Below, piece after piece: positions 42,506 through 51,110 of a DNA stretch of 64,000 nucleotides. The stretch lies in the NCBI RefSeq assembly GCF_040675875.1, contig NZ_JBEGII010000001.1:2914001-2978000 (forward strand), given 5' to 3'. The stretch comes from Microbacterium sp. LWO12-1.2. GTDB lineage: Bacteria > Actinomycetota > Actinomycetes > Actinomycetales > Microbacteriaceae. The notes under the pieces are model-generated. The model was given only the letters and a program-made list of their open reading frames with translations, ran no database searches and was not told the DNA's origin. Position 1 is the stretch's first letter, and every line of letters starts with the position of its first letter. A program made the position numbers and the translations under genes.

Positions 42506-43063
42506 TCAGCGCTGCCAGTTGTCGGCGAGCTTGTTGAGCAGGCGTGCGAGTTCGGCACTCTCCTCGGGGGTGAAGGCGGCGAGCGCACGCCCGAGCATCT
42601 CGCGACGTTCCCCCCGCATCCCTCTGGCGACCTTGCGGCCCTCGTCGGTCAGCGCGATGCGTGTGCGACGGGCGTCGTCGGGGTCAGCCTCGCGGCGCAC
42701 ATAGCCTCGCTCGACACCCTGCTGCACGAGCCGTGAGGCGCGGGGCTGGTCAACGCCGATGGCCTCGCCGAGCGCGCTCACACTGAGCGGAGCGGACGCC
42801 GCGGCGAGTGCCTCCAGCATCCGCATGCGCGCCGGTCCCCCGAGGCGGCCGGAAGGGTCGGTCATCCACGGCGGCGTGCCAGGGTGGCCGTGCCCGAACG
42901 GGTCGCCGTGTCCGCGCTCGTGCCCGCGCGGGCCGCCGTGCCACCCGTGCGGTCCGCCATGACCCCGACCTCCGGGGCCGCCGCGCTCGCCGGGGCGCCG
43001 ACCGCGCAGACGGGACAGCGCCTGGGCGATGGCTTCGGACGGGTCGATCTCTTCGGAGGTCAC
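42506..43063 (-). CDS. MarR-family regulator with His/Gly-rich N-terminus
   Basis: This 185-residue protein has an N-terminal arm (about 1-70) rich in Gly, Pro and His (seven His), then a MarR winged helix (ARMRMLEALAAASAPLSVSALGEAIGVDQPRASRLVQQGV, wing with DPDDARRTRIALTDEG). The His arm could bind metal ions. The GTG start (43061-43063) has TAAAAT 6 nt upstream, so it is probably leaderless. It is divergent from a second His-rich winged-helix protein, with long palindromes between them. The pairing suggests mutual or self-regulation. Confidence 0.85.
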   Translation of the reverse strand: MTSEEIDPSEAIAQALSRLRGRRPGERGGPGGRGHGGPHGWHGGPRGHERGHGDPFGHGHPGTPPWMTDPSGRLGGPARMRMLEALAAASAPLSVSALGEAIGVDQPRASRLVQQGVERGYVRREADPDDARRTRIALTDEGRKVARGMRGERREMLGRALAAFTPEESAELARLLNKLADNWQR

Positions 43064-43084
43064 GCTTCGATTTTACATGCGACT

Positions 43085-43134
43085 TGACATGCATTCACAT
43101 CGCATGTCACACTACATGTACATGCACTGTGACA
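43085..43134. promoter_or_regulatory. Overlapping palindromes between the His-rich regulator pair
   Basis: TGACATGC (43085-43092), 9 nt, GCATGTCA (43102-43109) is a perfect repeat. A 30-bp palindrome with 13 of 15 matched pairs (43105-43134) overlaps it and is centred on ACATGTACATG. CATG occurs six times within 60 bp. A plus-strand TTGACA at 43084-43089 could be the -35 of the right-hand gene. Confidence 0.7.
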
Positions 43135-43166
43135 TACACATGCACACTGACAACTAAGGACTTCCC

Positions 43167-43994
43167 ATGAACACCTCTGAATCACACGAATCTGAGAACG
43201 CATCCCGCCCCTTCGGCTACTGGCTGAAGGCCGCCGACCGCCTGATGGCGGCCGAGTTCGCCACCGCCTTCGAGGGCGAGCACGCGAGTCGCCGCGACTG
43301 GCGCCTGCTCAACGTCGTCGACGGCACCGTTCCGGCCCGCCGCCCCCTGAACGACCACAAGCTGCATCGCCTCGTCGAGCGCGGCTGGGTCGTCCCCGAG
43401 GGCGACGGCTGGGCGCTCACCGACGACGGGCGTGCCGCCAAGGATCGCCTGGGTGCGATCGTCGACGGCATCCGCTCGAAGGTCGCAGACGCCGTCTCCC
43501 CCGAGGAGATGGCCACCACCCTCGCCTCGCTCAAGAAGATCGCGCGCGCCTTCGGCTGGGACGAGGAGACTCCTCTCCCCCGCGGACGCCGCCACGGCTT
43601 CGGCGGACGCCGTCACGGACGCGGGCACGGCTTCCCTCACGGATTCGGCCGCCCGTTCGGCCGCCCGTTCGGTCGCGGCTTCGGCCCGGATGCTCACGGC
43701 GGCGGCTGCCGCGGCGAGCACGAGCACGGCGAGCACGGACACGGCGAACGTGGTCACGGCCACGGCCACGGCCACGGCCGTCGGCACGGCTTCGACTCCA
43801 GCCACGGTTTCGGCCCGCGCGGCGACGCCGGACACGAGCACGCTGGTCATGAGCACCCCGGCCACGAGCACGGCCACGGCGGCCACCACCACGACGAGCA
43901 CGGCCACCACGGTCCGCAGCGCGTCGTCCGCTTCGCGCAGCACGCGTACGAGCGCGGTTTCGACGCGGGCTACTCCCGCGGACGCGACGCCTGA
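43167..43994 (+). CDS. His-rich winged-helix protein, possible metal sensor
   Basis: This 275-residue protein has an N-terminal MarR-like winged helix (about 15-125: FGYWLKAADRLMAAEFATAF, then LHRLVERGWVVPEGDGWALTDDGRAA). The last 135 residues are mainly Gly, His, Arg and Phe, with about 29 His including HGHGHGH and HEHGHGGHHHDEH clusters. It ends in a short conserved-looking helix (RVVRFAQHAYERGFDAGY). Such His tracts bind Ni, Zn, Co or Cu. The ATG has AAGGA 7 nt upstream. It is divergent from the MarR gene at 42506 and followed by a strong terminator. No family for the whole protein was recognised. Confidence 0.75.
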   Translation: MNTSESHESENASRPFGYWLKAADRLMAAEFATAFEGEHASRRDWRLLNVVDGTVPARRPLNDHKLHRLVERGWVVPEGDGWALTDDGRAAKDRLGAIVDGIRSKVADAVSPEEMATTLASLKKIARAFGWDEETPLPRGRRHGFGGRRHGRGHGFPHGFGRPFGRPFGRGFGPDAHGGGCRGEHEHGEHGHGERGHGHGHGHGRRHGFDSSHGFGPRGDAGHEHAGHEHPGHEHGHGGHHHDEHGHHGPQRVVRFAQHAYERGFDAGYSRGRDA

Positions 43995-44011
43995 CCTACC
44001 CGGTGCACACA

Positions 44012-44055
44012 AGACGAGAGGGACGGATGCTTCGGCATCCGTCCCTCTTCTCGTC
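44012..44055. terminator. Bidirectional hairpin terminator with TTCG loop
   Basis: agagggacggatgc (44017-44030) and gcatccgtccctct (44035-44048) form a perfect 14-bp stem around the very stable TTCG tetraloop. agacga/tcgtct extend it. It separates two convergent genes. Confidence 0.85.
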
Positions 44056-44487
44056 TCAGCGTGCCGGGCGCGTCAAGAACATGTCGACCGGGTCCTCGCT
44101 GTCGAGCACGAACCCGGCACGGAGATAGAGCCGAAGCGCGGGGCTGCCCTGCAGCACGTTGAGCCGGAACGTCTGGCCGCAGTCTGCGGCGAGCACCCGC
44201 TCGAGCACCGCGCCTCCGATGCCTCTTCCCTGCAGCGCCGGGTCGAGGTAGAAGTGCTCGATCCACCGCACGCCCTCGTCGGACCGCACCGCGATCGACC
44301 CGGCATCCGCGCCATCGACCACGATGACCTGGGTCCCGGCGGCACTGAAGGAGTCGAGGAACCGTTGCCGCACGCGCACCTCGTCATAGCGCCCGAGGCG
44401 CGTCAGGTCATCACGCAGCACGACAGCGCGCAGCTCCGCGATCCAGGCTGCATCCGCGGGCGCGCTCGGACGCAGCGTCCACTCCAT
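44056..44487 (-). CDS. GNAT-family N-acetyltransferase
   Basis: This 143-residue protein has the GNAT fold: an N-terminal RPSAPADAAWIAELRAVVL helix, WIEHFYLDPALQGRGIGGAVLERVL near 80 with the Q-x-x-G-x-G acetyl-CoA loop, and ALRLYLRAGF near 122. The substrate is unknown. The ATG at 44485-44487 is the best start; a GTG two codons upstream (44493) is possible. It begins 9 bp after the membrane-protein gene, so both may be in one transcript with dcd. Confidence 0.86.
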   Translation of the reverse strand: MEWTLRPSAPADAAWIAELRAVVLRDDLTRLGRYDEVRVRQRFLDSFSAAGTQVIVVDGADAGSIAVRSDEGVRWIEHFYLDPALQGRGIGGAVLERVLAADCGQTFRLNVLQGSPALRLYLRAGFVLDSEDPVDMFLTRPAR

Positions 44488-44495
44488 GTCCACGC

Positions 44496-45479
44496 TCAGA
44501 TCGGCAGCGACAGGTAGAACTGCCGCACCGCGTCATCGTCGCCCTGCACCTGCAGGACCCAGGGCTGCGATCCATCGCCCGTGACGATCCACAGCACCGT
44601 GGTGGATGAGTCGTCCTGGTAGGTGTTCTGTGTGCCGCGTCCGTCCTCGTACACGGAGTTCGTGTTCGAGGGATCGCCGAGTCCCTCCTCGGCGATGGCG
44701 TACGCGGCTTCGGCCGTCGCGTCATCCGTGAACTTCCACACCGTGAACGCGAGGGAGCCCACCTCCGACTCGTACGTGGCCGCCGTCGCCTCTTCGGCGG
44801 GCAGGGCGGCCAGGTCGGCGACAGTCCAGGGCTGCACGAGCTGCCACTCGGTGGCACCGTCTGCGCCGATGACCGATTGTCCGATCTGCGCGGCGATCTC
44901 GGCGCAGAAGTCGCTGCAGGGGTCGGTGGTGAGTGACGCGACCGACACCGTCGGTGCATCGCTCTCGGTCGTCGACGACCCCGAAGGCGCGCTCACCGGT
45001 GCCTCCTCGCCGAACGTCGGCAACTCGAGGCGTGTGCTCGTCGCGAGATAGATGACGAGCGCGACCGCGCCGGCGAACAGGATCAGCAGGAACACGAAGA
45101 TCGCCGCCGTCAGTCCGCGATAGCCGCCGGACGACACCTCAGGCGTCATGGTCGGCTGCGACCATTCCTCGGAGACCGCGGCCGGTGCGTCGTCGGTGCC
45201 TGCGGGCCGCGTGCTGCGCCGGGAGGGCACCATCGCTTCGGGCGGAGGCGGCGGAATGACGGAATCGGCCGGCGGGATGTCGAGCGGAGGAGGCGGGATG
45301 ACCGCATCCGGCACGTCGGAGGATGCCGGTGGGATCAGGCCGTCCGGGATCGGGATCTCGGGCGGAGCCGGCGGGATCACCGGCTCCGGGATCGCGAGAG
45401 GAGAGTCGGCGGGCGACGGCGCGACCGCCGGGTCCGGCGGAGTCTCCGGGTCGTGCGGGGTGGCGCTGTCGTCGCTCAT
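44496..45479 (-). CDS. Pro-rich single-pass membrane protein
   Basis: This 327-residue protein has a long cytoplasmic N-terminus (about 115 residues) made of IPPPP and IPPA repeats, a single membrane helix (AAIFVFLLILFAGAVALVIYLA, about 125-147), and an extracellular domain of about 170 residues with two close Cys (DPCSDFCAEI). The outer domain has alternating strands and helices and no known motif. The ATG (45477-45479) follows GGAGG. It directly follows dcd on the same strand. The arrangement resembles actinobacterial secreted sensor or adaptor proteins, but no function is proposed. Confidence 0.75.
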   Translation of the reverse strand: MSDDSATPHDPETPPDPAVAPSPADSPLAIPEPVIPPAPPEIPIPDGLIPPASSDVPDAVIPPPPLDIPPADSVIPPPPPEAMVPSRRSTRPAGTDDAPAAVSEEWSQPTMTPEVSSGGYRGLTAAIFVFLLILFAGAVALVIYLATSTRLELPTFGEEAPVSAPSGSSTTESDAPTVSVASLTTDPCSDFCAEIAAQIGQSVIGADGATEWQLVQPWTVADLAALPAEEATAATYESEVGSLAFTVWKFTDDATAEAAYAIAEEGLGDPSNTNSVYEDGRGTQNTYQDDSSTTVLWIVTGDGSQPWVLQVQGDDDAVRQFYLSLPI

Positions 45480-45480
45480 G

Positions 45481-46086
45481 TCAGCCTCCGACGGCTCCGA
45501 CGTCCGTCGTGCCGACATCCGTCCGGTGGAAGTTCTGGAAGGAGCGGGATGCCGTCGGGCCCCGCTGACCCTGGTAGCGGTTGCCGTAGGGACCGGAGCC
45601 GTAGGGGTTCTCGGTCGGCGAGGTCAGGCGGAAGAAGCACAGCTGCCCGATCTTCATGCCCGGCCACAGCTTGATCGGCAGGGTCGCGACGTTCGCGAGC
45701 TCGAGGGTCACGTGCCCCGTGAATCCCGGGTCGATGAAGCCGGCCGTCGAGTGCGTGATGAGTCCGAGGCGCCCGAGAGAGGACTTGCCCTCCAGCCGCG
45801 CGGCGACGTCATCGGGCAGGGTGACCTGCTCGAACGTCGCACCGAGCGCGAACTCGCCGGGGTGCAGGATGAACGGCTCGTCGGGGTCGACCTCGATCAG
45901 GCGCGTGAGCTCGGGCTGGTCGACCGAGGGATCGATGAACGGGTACTTGTGGTTGTCGAACAACCGGAAGTAGCGGTCGAGGCGCACGTCGATGCTCGAA
46001 GGTTGGATCATCTCCGGCGCGTGCGGATCCAGGCCGATACGGCCTGATGCGAGTTCTGCCCTGATGTCGCGGTCGCTGAGAAGCAC
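45481..46086 (-). CDS. dcd: dCTP deaminase
   Basis: The 201-residue protein has the dCTP deaminase/dUTPase fold with [11 protein letters not shown] at the start, [16 protein letters not shown] near 27, and the nucleotide site [25 protein letters not shown] near 98. It turns dCTP into dUTP, or directly to dUMP if bifunctional, as in actinobacterial enzymes. The GTG start (46084-46086) has TAGGCT 6 nt upstream and no ribosome site, so the message should be leaderless. It is divergent from tRNA-Gly. Confidence 0.95.
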   Translation of the reverse strand: MLLSDRDIRAELASGRIGLDPHAPEMIQPSSIDVRLDRYFRLFDNHKYPFIDPSVDQPELTRLIEVDPDEPFILHPGEFALGATFEQVTLPDDVAARLEGKSSLGRLGLITHSTAGFIDPGFTGHVTLELANVATLPIKLWPGMKIGQLCFFRLTSPTENPYGSGPYGNRYQGQRGPTASRSFQNFHRTDVGTTDVGAVGG

Positions 46087-46092
46087 GGGTTC

Positions 46093-46098
46093 AGCCTA
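46093..46098 (-). promoter_or_regulatory. Candidate -10 box for leaderless dcd transcript
   Basis: On the minus strand TAGGCT ends 6 nt before the GTG start of dcd. No strong -35 was found. Confidence 0.55.
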
Positions 46099-46122
46099 GT
46101 TGCCCGGGCGGAGTCGGCGCTT

Positions 46123-46150
46123 TTGCCATACGGCGGTCGGCAGGTAGGCT
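46123..46150 (+). promoter_or_regulatory. tRNA-Gly promoter
   Basis: TTGCCA (46123-46128), a 16-nt spacer and TAGGCT (46145-46150) precede tRNA-Gly by 31 bp. Confidence 0.55.
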
Positions 46151-46181
46151 GGCGATCACCTGTTCCTCCTGGTGCAGGTTC

Positions 46182-46255
46182 GGGACTGTAGTTCAATGGC
46201 AGAACTTCTGCTTCCCAAGCAGATAGCGCGGGTTCGATTCCCGTCAGTCCCTCCA
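46182..46255 (+). tRNA. tRNA-Gly (anticodon CCC)
   Basis: The acceptor arms GGGACTG (46182-46188) and CAGTCCC (46245-46251) pair fully. The anticodon arm TCTGC-TTCCCAA-GCAGA gives anticodon CCC, and GGTTCGATTCC is the T loop. The CCA end is encoded (46253-46255). It reads GGG glycine codons. Confidence 0.96.
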
Positions 46256-46291
46256 CATGTAACGTCAAGAGCCCTTCCTGACATCCGCGAG

Positions 46292-47431
46292 CTACTTCGG
46301 TGGGTGCTCGAGCGTGATGACGAGTTTCCGCGCCGATACGCCTCGGCGAAGGGTGTCGATGGCTTCCTGGATCGCCGGAAACCCGCGTCCTGCGATGTGG
46401 GCTTCGGGGTAGAGGCGGTGGCTGCCCGAGGCGAGGGCGGCAGGGAGATATCGGCCCCAGACGGCCGGGCCCACGGGAGAACTGGCGATGGCGCTCCCCC
46501 AGATGAATGTCGCTCTGATACCGCGGGCACGACTGCGCACCTGCAGGAGCGCCGTGCGCGTTCCGAGCTTCAGGAAGAGGCGGATACGGGCGAGGGAGAG
46601 GCCGCGACGGCGCGGTTGTTCGTAGAACGACACGGGAGGGCTCGCCATCGCGATCTGCGTGGCACCGGTGGCGTGCGCGATCCGCAGACAGGGCTCGGCC
46701 GATCCCACCGCGACGGCGAGGATCCCCGCCACCGCGGAGCCACCGACCGCTTCGATGATCCGATTCGGAGTCTGCGGGTCGTGGTAGTCGAAGACGGCTT
46801 CCGCTCCCAGCTGCCTCATCCGTTGGTGGTTCTTCGCCGAGGCTGTCGTGACGACGCGATAGCCGGCGGCGCTGGCGAGTTGGATCGCATTGCCTCCGAC
46901 CGCCGTCGCACCTCCCCAGATCACGACGACCTCGTCGCGAGGTGCCGCGCTTCCGAGACGGGAGTAATCCAGTGCCAATTGGTCCTTCTCGAACAACCCG
47001 GCCGCCGCTGTGGATACTGCGAGCGGCAGGACGGCGGCATCCTCGAACGCGGTCGTGGTCGGCAGAATGGCGGCCACGCTCGCGTCGACCGCGACGTAGG
47101 ACTGGAAGCCGCTCTCGGAGACGGCGTCCCGCCCCTTCTCCAGGCCCAATGCGTACGCCACGACACGGTCTCCGATGGTGAAGCCGTTCACCCCGGCTCC
47201 GGTGTCGACGACGACGCCCGCGACATCCTCTCCGAGGATCACCGGATAGCGCAACCACCCGTACATGACGGTGCCGTTGGACTGGATGATCGCATCGAGC
47301 GGATTCACCGCCACCGCGCGTACCTCGAGCACCAGCTGCCCCGGCCCCGGCTTCGGCATCGGAGCTTCTCGGATCGCCAGGTCCGCATAGGGAGAATCGA
47401 TCCACGCCGCCATGTTGTCGCTCATCATCAT
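46292..47431 (-). CDS. MDR-superfamily zinc-type alcohol dehydrogenase/quinone oxidoreductase
   Basis: This 379-residue protein has the GroES-like domain with AVAVNPLDAIIQSNG near 42 and PVILGEDVAGVVVDTG near 65, and the Rossmann fold with VVVIWGGATAVGGNAIQLA near 175. Structural zinc cysteines are absent, so it is of the zinc-independent quinone oxidoreductase or enoyl reductase type. It would reduce C=C or quinone bonds with NAD(P)H. The start is the first of three ATGs (47429-47431), with GGAGAAC upstream. It is divergent from a TetR repressor gene and shares a perfect operator with it. Confidence 0.87.
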   Translation of the reverse strand: MMMSDNMAAWIDSPYADLAIREAPMPKPGPGQLVLEVRAVAVNPLDAIIQSNGTVMYGWLRYPVILGEDVAGVVVDTGAGVNGFTIGDRVVAYALGLEKGRDAVSESGFQSYVAVDASVAAILPTTTAFEDAAVLPLAVSTAAAGLFEKDQLALDYSRLGSAAPRDEVVVIWGGATAVGGNAIQLASAAGYRVVTTASAKNHQRMRQLGAEAVFDYHDPQTPNRIIEAVGGSAVAGILAVAVGSAEPCLRIAHATGATQIAMASPPVSFYEQPRRRGLSLARIRLFLKLGTRTALLQVRSRARGIRATFIWGSAIASSPVGPAVWGRYLPAALASGSHRLYPEAHIAGRGFPAIQEAIDTLRRGVSARKLVITLEHPPK

Positions 47432-47444
47432 CCGTTCTCCACTC

Positions 47445-47467
47445 GTGATGACATCTCGTGTCATCAC
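47445..47467. promoter_or_regulatory. TetR-type operator between MDR and TetR genes
   Basis: GTGATGACA (47445-47453), 5 nt, TGTCATCAC (47459-47467) is a perfect 23-bp palindrome. A related half-site TGTCATC recurs at 47489-47495, 30 bp on. Length and symmetry fit a TetR dimer controlling both genes. Confidence 0.75.
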
Positions 47468-47502
47468 GGTCAGCTTACGACAGTTCGTGTCATCATGGAT
47501 CT

Positions 47503-48066
47503 ATGCCTCGTTGGTCACCGGATGCTGCGCTGCGGTTGGAAGCTGCCGCGATGACCCTGTTCGCGGAGCAGGGATACGCGGGAACCACGGTTCCCCAGAT
47601 CGCCGAGGCCGCGGGGCTGACCACACGCACATTCTTTCGCCACTTCTCCGACAAACGCGATGTGCTGTTCCTCCGAGATCGCGAGTTCCCCCAAGCGGTG
47701 AGCGACTTCATGGCGTCCATCCCGCAAGAATGCGGCGGAACGGCCACCGTGCGCGCAGGCCTCGCAGCCGCGTGCCGAGGCATCCAGAGCTGGCGAGAAG
47801 AGATCGCGCGCCGACGCAGCATCATCCGCAGCGAACCCGCGCTGCACGAGCGCGATCTTCTGCGCAGTCATCACCTCGCCCTCGCCATCGAACGATCATT
47901 GGCCCAACGCGGCATCGAACCTGCGCACGCACACACCTTGGCAGCCCTCGCCGTGACCTGTTTCGACCTTGCGATGGACAGATGGCTCGAAGGGCCATCC
48001 GATCTCCCACTCGAGGATGCCCTGACGGCGGTGTGGACCGACATGCAGGGATGGATCGACGGGTGA
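47503..48066 (+). CDS. TetR-family transcriptional regulator
   Basis: This 187-residue protein has the TetR helix-turn-helix at about 10-55 (RLEAAAMTLFAEQGYAGTTV then IAEAAGLTTRTFFRHFSDKRDVLF) and a helical ligand domain with MDRWLEGP near the C-terminus. The ATG at 47503 has CATCAT 6 nt before it and no ribosome site. It faces the oxidoreductase gene across a palindromic operator, so it most likely represses it until an electrophile or lipid-like ligand binds. Confidence 0.92.
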   Translation: MPRWSPDAALRLEAAAMTLFAEQGYAGTTVPQIAEAAGLTTRTFFRHFSDKRDVLFLRDREFPQAVSDFMASIPQECGGTATVRAGLAAACRGIQSWREEIARRRSIIRSEPALHERDLLRSHHLALAIERSLAQRGIEPAHAHTLAALAVTCFDLAMDRWLEGPSDLPLEDALTAVWTDMQGWIDG

Positions 48067-48296
48067 CGACGCCGATACCTCGCGAGACCAGTGGGAAACG
48101 TGTGCCTTTCGGCCATCGACGATCTGGATCTTGAGGATCTGTGCCCTTGACCGCAAGAGCAGATTCGACACCGGGGAAGTGGATAGTCAACAGGGAGCGA
48201 TTACCTCCCATCCGAATCCGCATCGGCTCCGAACAAGAGCGATAGGGCGGTACTCGCGCGCCCGCGACCTGACCCTATGACCCGAGAGGAGCCCCG

Positions 48297-50123
48297 ATGA
48301 TCGAGTCATCGACCCCGCCGCTTGCCGCCCTCGACGGCTACCGCAACGTCACCGACCTGCTGGTCGCGCGCGTCGCCGCCGCTCCCGATCACATCGCTTT
48401 CGAGGTCGAAGAGACGGATGCCGGCTCCTGGCGGCCGATCACGACGCGGGAGTTCTCGAACGAGGTGCGCGCACTGGCGAAGGGTCTCCTGGCCCAGGGC
48501 ATCCAGGCCGGTGACCCGATCGCGATCATGGCGCCGACGCGCTATGAATGGGCCGTCGCCGACCTCGCGTCCTGGTTCGCGGGCGCTGTCGTGGTGCCGA
48601 TCTACGAGACCTCATCGCCGTCGCAGGTGAATGCCATCGTCGCGGATGCCGGGGTGCGCCTGGCGATCGGCGGCACCGCGGCGCACGCGGCGCTCCTGCA
48701 GGATGCGCTCGCGCAGAGAGACAGCGCCACCCTCGGCGCGTGGACCATGGATGCCGGAGCATCCGCCACCCTTGCCGACCTGGTCGCGGGCGGCGCCGAC
48801 ATCGCCGACGAAGAGCTCGAGGCCCGCCGAGCATCCGCATCCCAGGACGATCCCGCGACCATCGTCTACACCTCGGGCACCACGGGTGAACCCAAGGGCG
48901 TCGTGCTCACGCATCGGAACTTCCTCGGCCAGGTGCTGAACATCGCCGCCGCATACCGCGAGATCGTGAACGAAGACGGCAACACCGTCATCTTCCTGCC
49001 GCTCGCGCACGTGCTGGCACGCGGGCTGCAGCTGATCTGCCTGGCGAGCGGCATGCGCATCGCGCACCTGTCCGACCCGTCGACGGTCGTCGCCACCCTC
49101 GACACGCTGCGACCGACGTTCCTGGTCGTCGTGCCGCGGGTGCTGCAGAAGATCCAGGCCGCCGCGGCCACCAAGGCCGCCGACAAGGGACTTGCGGGTG
49201 TCTGGGCGAAGGCACAGGCGACCGCGATCGCGTGGGGTCGCCGCGCAGAACGGGCCGACGCCGGCCGCCGAGCCAGGAAAGACCTCGGGCTCAGCCTGCG
49301 CCACCGCATCTTCGACGCGCTGTTCTTCGGGCGCCTGCGCACCGTGATGGGCGGGCGCGTCGGATACATCCTCTCGGGCGGCGCCGCACTCGACACCGAG
49401 CTGTCGCTCTTCTTCCGCGGCATCGGCGTCCCCGTGATCGAGGGCTACGGCCTGACCGAGACCACGGCGCCACTCACCGGCAACCTGCCCGGCAACATCG
49501 CTTCGGGGAGCGTCGGCACGCCCCTGCCCGGGCTCACGGTGCGCATCAGCGATGAGGGCGAAGTTCTCGCCCGCGGCATCGGGGTCTTCGGCGGCTACCG
49601 CAACCCCGCCCACGACGAAGGCGCCTTCATCGACGGATTCTTCCGCACCGGCGATCTCGGACGACTCGACGAGCAGGGTCGACTGATCCTGGAAGGCCGA
49701 CTCAAAGACGTGATCGTCACCTCGAACGGCAAGACGATCGTGCCGACCCGCTGGGAGAGCGCGGTCGAAGCGAGCCCGCTCGTGTCGCACGCGGTGATGG
49801 TCGGAGAGGGAAAGCCCTATCTCTCCGCACTTCTCGTGCTCGACCCGGAGCAGACCACGGAGTGGGCGACCGCAGAAGGCATCATCATCCCCGTGTCCGC
49901 CCAGCCCGACATCCGCGCCGTGACCGATCAGACGCTGCGCGCGCACCTGCAGAAGTCGGTCGATGCCGCCAACGCGCTCGTCGCGCGCAGCGAGCAGGTG
50001 CGCCGCTTCAGCGTGGTCTTCGCCGACCTCGACGACCGCGCGCTGGTCACCCCGACCATGAGGCTCAAGCGGAACGTCGTGCTCGATCGCGCAGCCGTCA
50101 CCGTCGAAGACCTGTACCTCTGA
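48297..50123 (+). CDS. AMP-dependent acyl-CoA synthetase (long-chain fatty acid type)
   Basis: This 608-residue enzyme has the AMP-binding motif ATIVYTSGTTGEPKGVVLTH near 190. GYGLTETTAP near 385 and the YGLTE/GD-G motif FFRTGDLGRLDEQGRLILEGRLKDVIV near 450 follow. It activates a fatty acid to its CoA ester. The C-terminal lysine motif of the family is replaced by SNGKTIVPT. Length and LAHVLAR near 235 place it with FadD15-like long-chain synthetases. The ATG has GAGGAG upstream. The next gene starts 17 bp downstream, so the two are probably one transcript. Confidence 0.93.
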   Translation: MIESSTPPLAALDGYRNVTDLLVARVAAAPDHIAFEVEETDAGSWRPITTREFSNEVRALAKGLLAQGIQAGDPIAIMAPTRYEWAVADLASWFAGAVVVPIYETSSPSQVNAIVADAGVRLAIGGTAAHAALLQDALAQRDSATLGAWTMDAGASATLADLVAGGADIADEELEARRASASQDDPATIVYTSGTTGEPKGVVLTHRNFLGQVLNIAAAYREIVNEDGNTVIFLPLAHVLARGLQLICLASGMRIAHLSDPSTVVATLDTLRPTFLVVVPRVLQKIQAAAATKAADKGLAGVWAKAQATAIAWGRRAERADAGRRARKDLGLSLRHRIFDALFFGRLRTVMGGRVGYILSGGAALDTELSLFFRGIGVPVIEGYGLTETTAPLTGNLPGNIASGSVGTPLPGLTVRISDEGEVLARGIGVFGGYRNPAHDEGAFIDGFFRTGDLGRLDEQGRLILEGRLKDVIVTSNGKTIVPTRWESAVEASPLVSHAVMVGEGKPYLSALLVLDPEQTTEWATAEGIIIPVSAQPDIRAVTDQTLRAHLQKSVDAANALVARSEQVRRFSVVFADLDDRALVTPTMRLKRNVVLDRAAVTVEDLYL

Positions 50124-50140
50124 GAAACAGAAAGAACACC

Positions 50141-51067
50141 ATGTCCTCCCCGACACCCACCGCCCCCAAGTCTTCCCGCTCCTCGCTCATCGCGATCTTC
50201 GCGGCCCTCGTCATCGGCGCGCTCGTCGCACTCGCCGGCAGCCAGGGCGGTGCGACGCTCGGCGGCATCCCGCTGTTCGCCCTCGCCGTCGCCGCGGCCT
50301 TCGCCATCCAGTTGCTCGCGTTCATCCCGGCGATGATCCTGCGCACCGAGCGATTCTTCGACCTCACCGGCAGCCTCACCTTCTTCGCGATCTCGGCGGC
50401 GCTGGTGCTGCTGACCCCGATGCCCGATGTGCGCAGCTGGATCCTCGCGGCGATGGTGATGCTGTGGGCCGTGCGCCTCGGTTCATTCCTGGCGCTGCGC
50501 GTGCACAAGGCCGGATCCGACGGACGATTCGACGAGATCAAGGGCTCGCCCGTGCGTTTCCTGCAGGTGTGGGTGATCCAGGGCGCGTGGGTGTCGCTGA
50601 CCGCGGCCGCCGCCTGGATCGCGATCAGCACGGATGCCGGGTCCCGCGCCCCGATCGGGTGGCTCACCGTCGTCGGCATCATCGTGTGGGCCGTCGGCAT
50701 GGTGATCGAGATCGTCGCCGACGCGCAGAAGTCGGCGTTCCGCGCGGACCCGCGCAACAAGGACGAATTCATCAGCACCGGGCTGTGGTCGCGCTCACGC
50801 CACCCCAACTACTTCGGCGAGATCGTGATCTGGGTGGGCGTGTTCCTCACCGCCGCCCCGGTGCTGGCCGGATGGCAGTGGGTCGCACTGCTCTCGCCGT
50901 TGTTCGTCATCCTGCTGCTCACCCGGGTCAGCGGCATCCCGCTGCTGGAGGCCCGCGCCGAGAAGAAGTGGGGCGATCGCGCCGACTACATCGCGTACCG
51001 CGACTCGACCCCGTCGCTGATCCCACGGCTGACACGGGCCGCCGTGCGCGAGAAGTCGGCGTCCTGA
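50141..51067 (+). CDS. DUF1295 membrane protein (isoprenylcysteine methyltransferase/steroid reductase-like)
   Basis: This 308-residue protein has about seven membrane helices and the DUF1295 marks FFDLTGSLTFF near 70, RVHKAGSDGRFDEIK near 125, and GLWSRSRHPNYFGEIVIWVG near 217. The last is the conserved loop shared with ergosterol and steroid 5-alpha reductases and ICMT. The reaction is not established in bacteria. It follows the acyl-CoA synthetase closely, suggesting a role in lipid metabolism. The start has only a weak AAAGAA site, so coupling to the upstream gene is possible. Confidence 0.86.
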   Translation: MSSPTPTAPKSSRSSLIAIFAALVIGALVALAGSQGGATLGGIPLFALAVAAAFAIQLLAFIPAMILRTERFFDLTGSLTFFAISAALVLLTPMPDVRSWILAAMVMLWAVRLGSFLALRVHKAGSDGRFDEIKGSPVRFLQVWVIQGAWVSLTAAAAWIAISTDAGSRAPIGWLTVVGIIVWAVGMVIEIVADAQKSAFRADPRNKDEFISTGLWSRSRHPNYFGEIVIWVGVFLTAAPVLAGWQWVALLSPLFVILLLTRVSGIPLLEARAEKKWGDRADYIAYRDSTPSLIPRLTRAAVREKSAS

Positions 51068-51110
51068 CCGCGGCGCCCGACCGCTGAGCCCCGATCGCGG
51101 AGCCCCGACG

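Noticed and set aside
43590..43925. Repetitive ggccacggc DNA considered as a non-coding repeat array
   Set aside because: It keeps one frame, encodes the His/Gly-rich tail and ends in a conserved-looking helix, so it is part of the gene.
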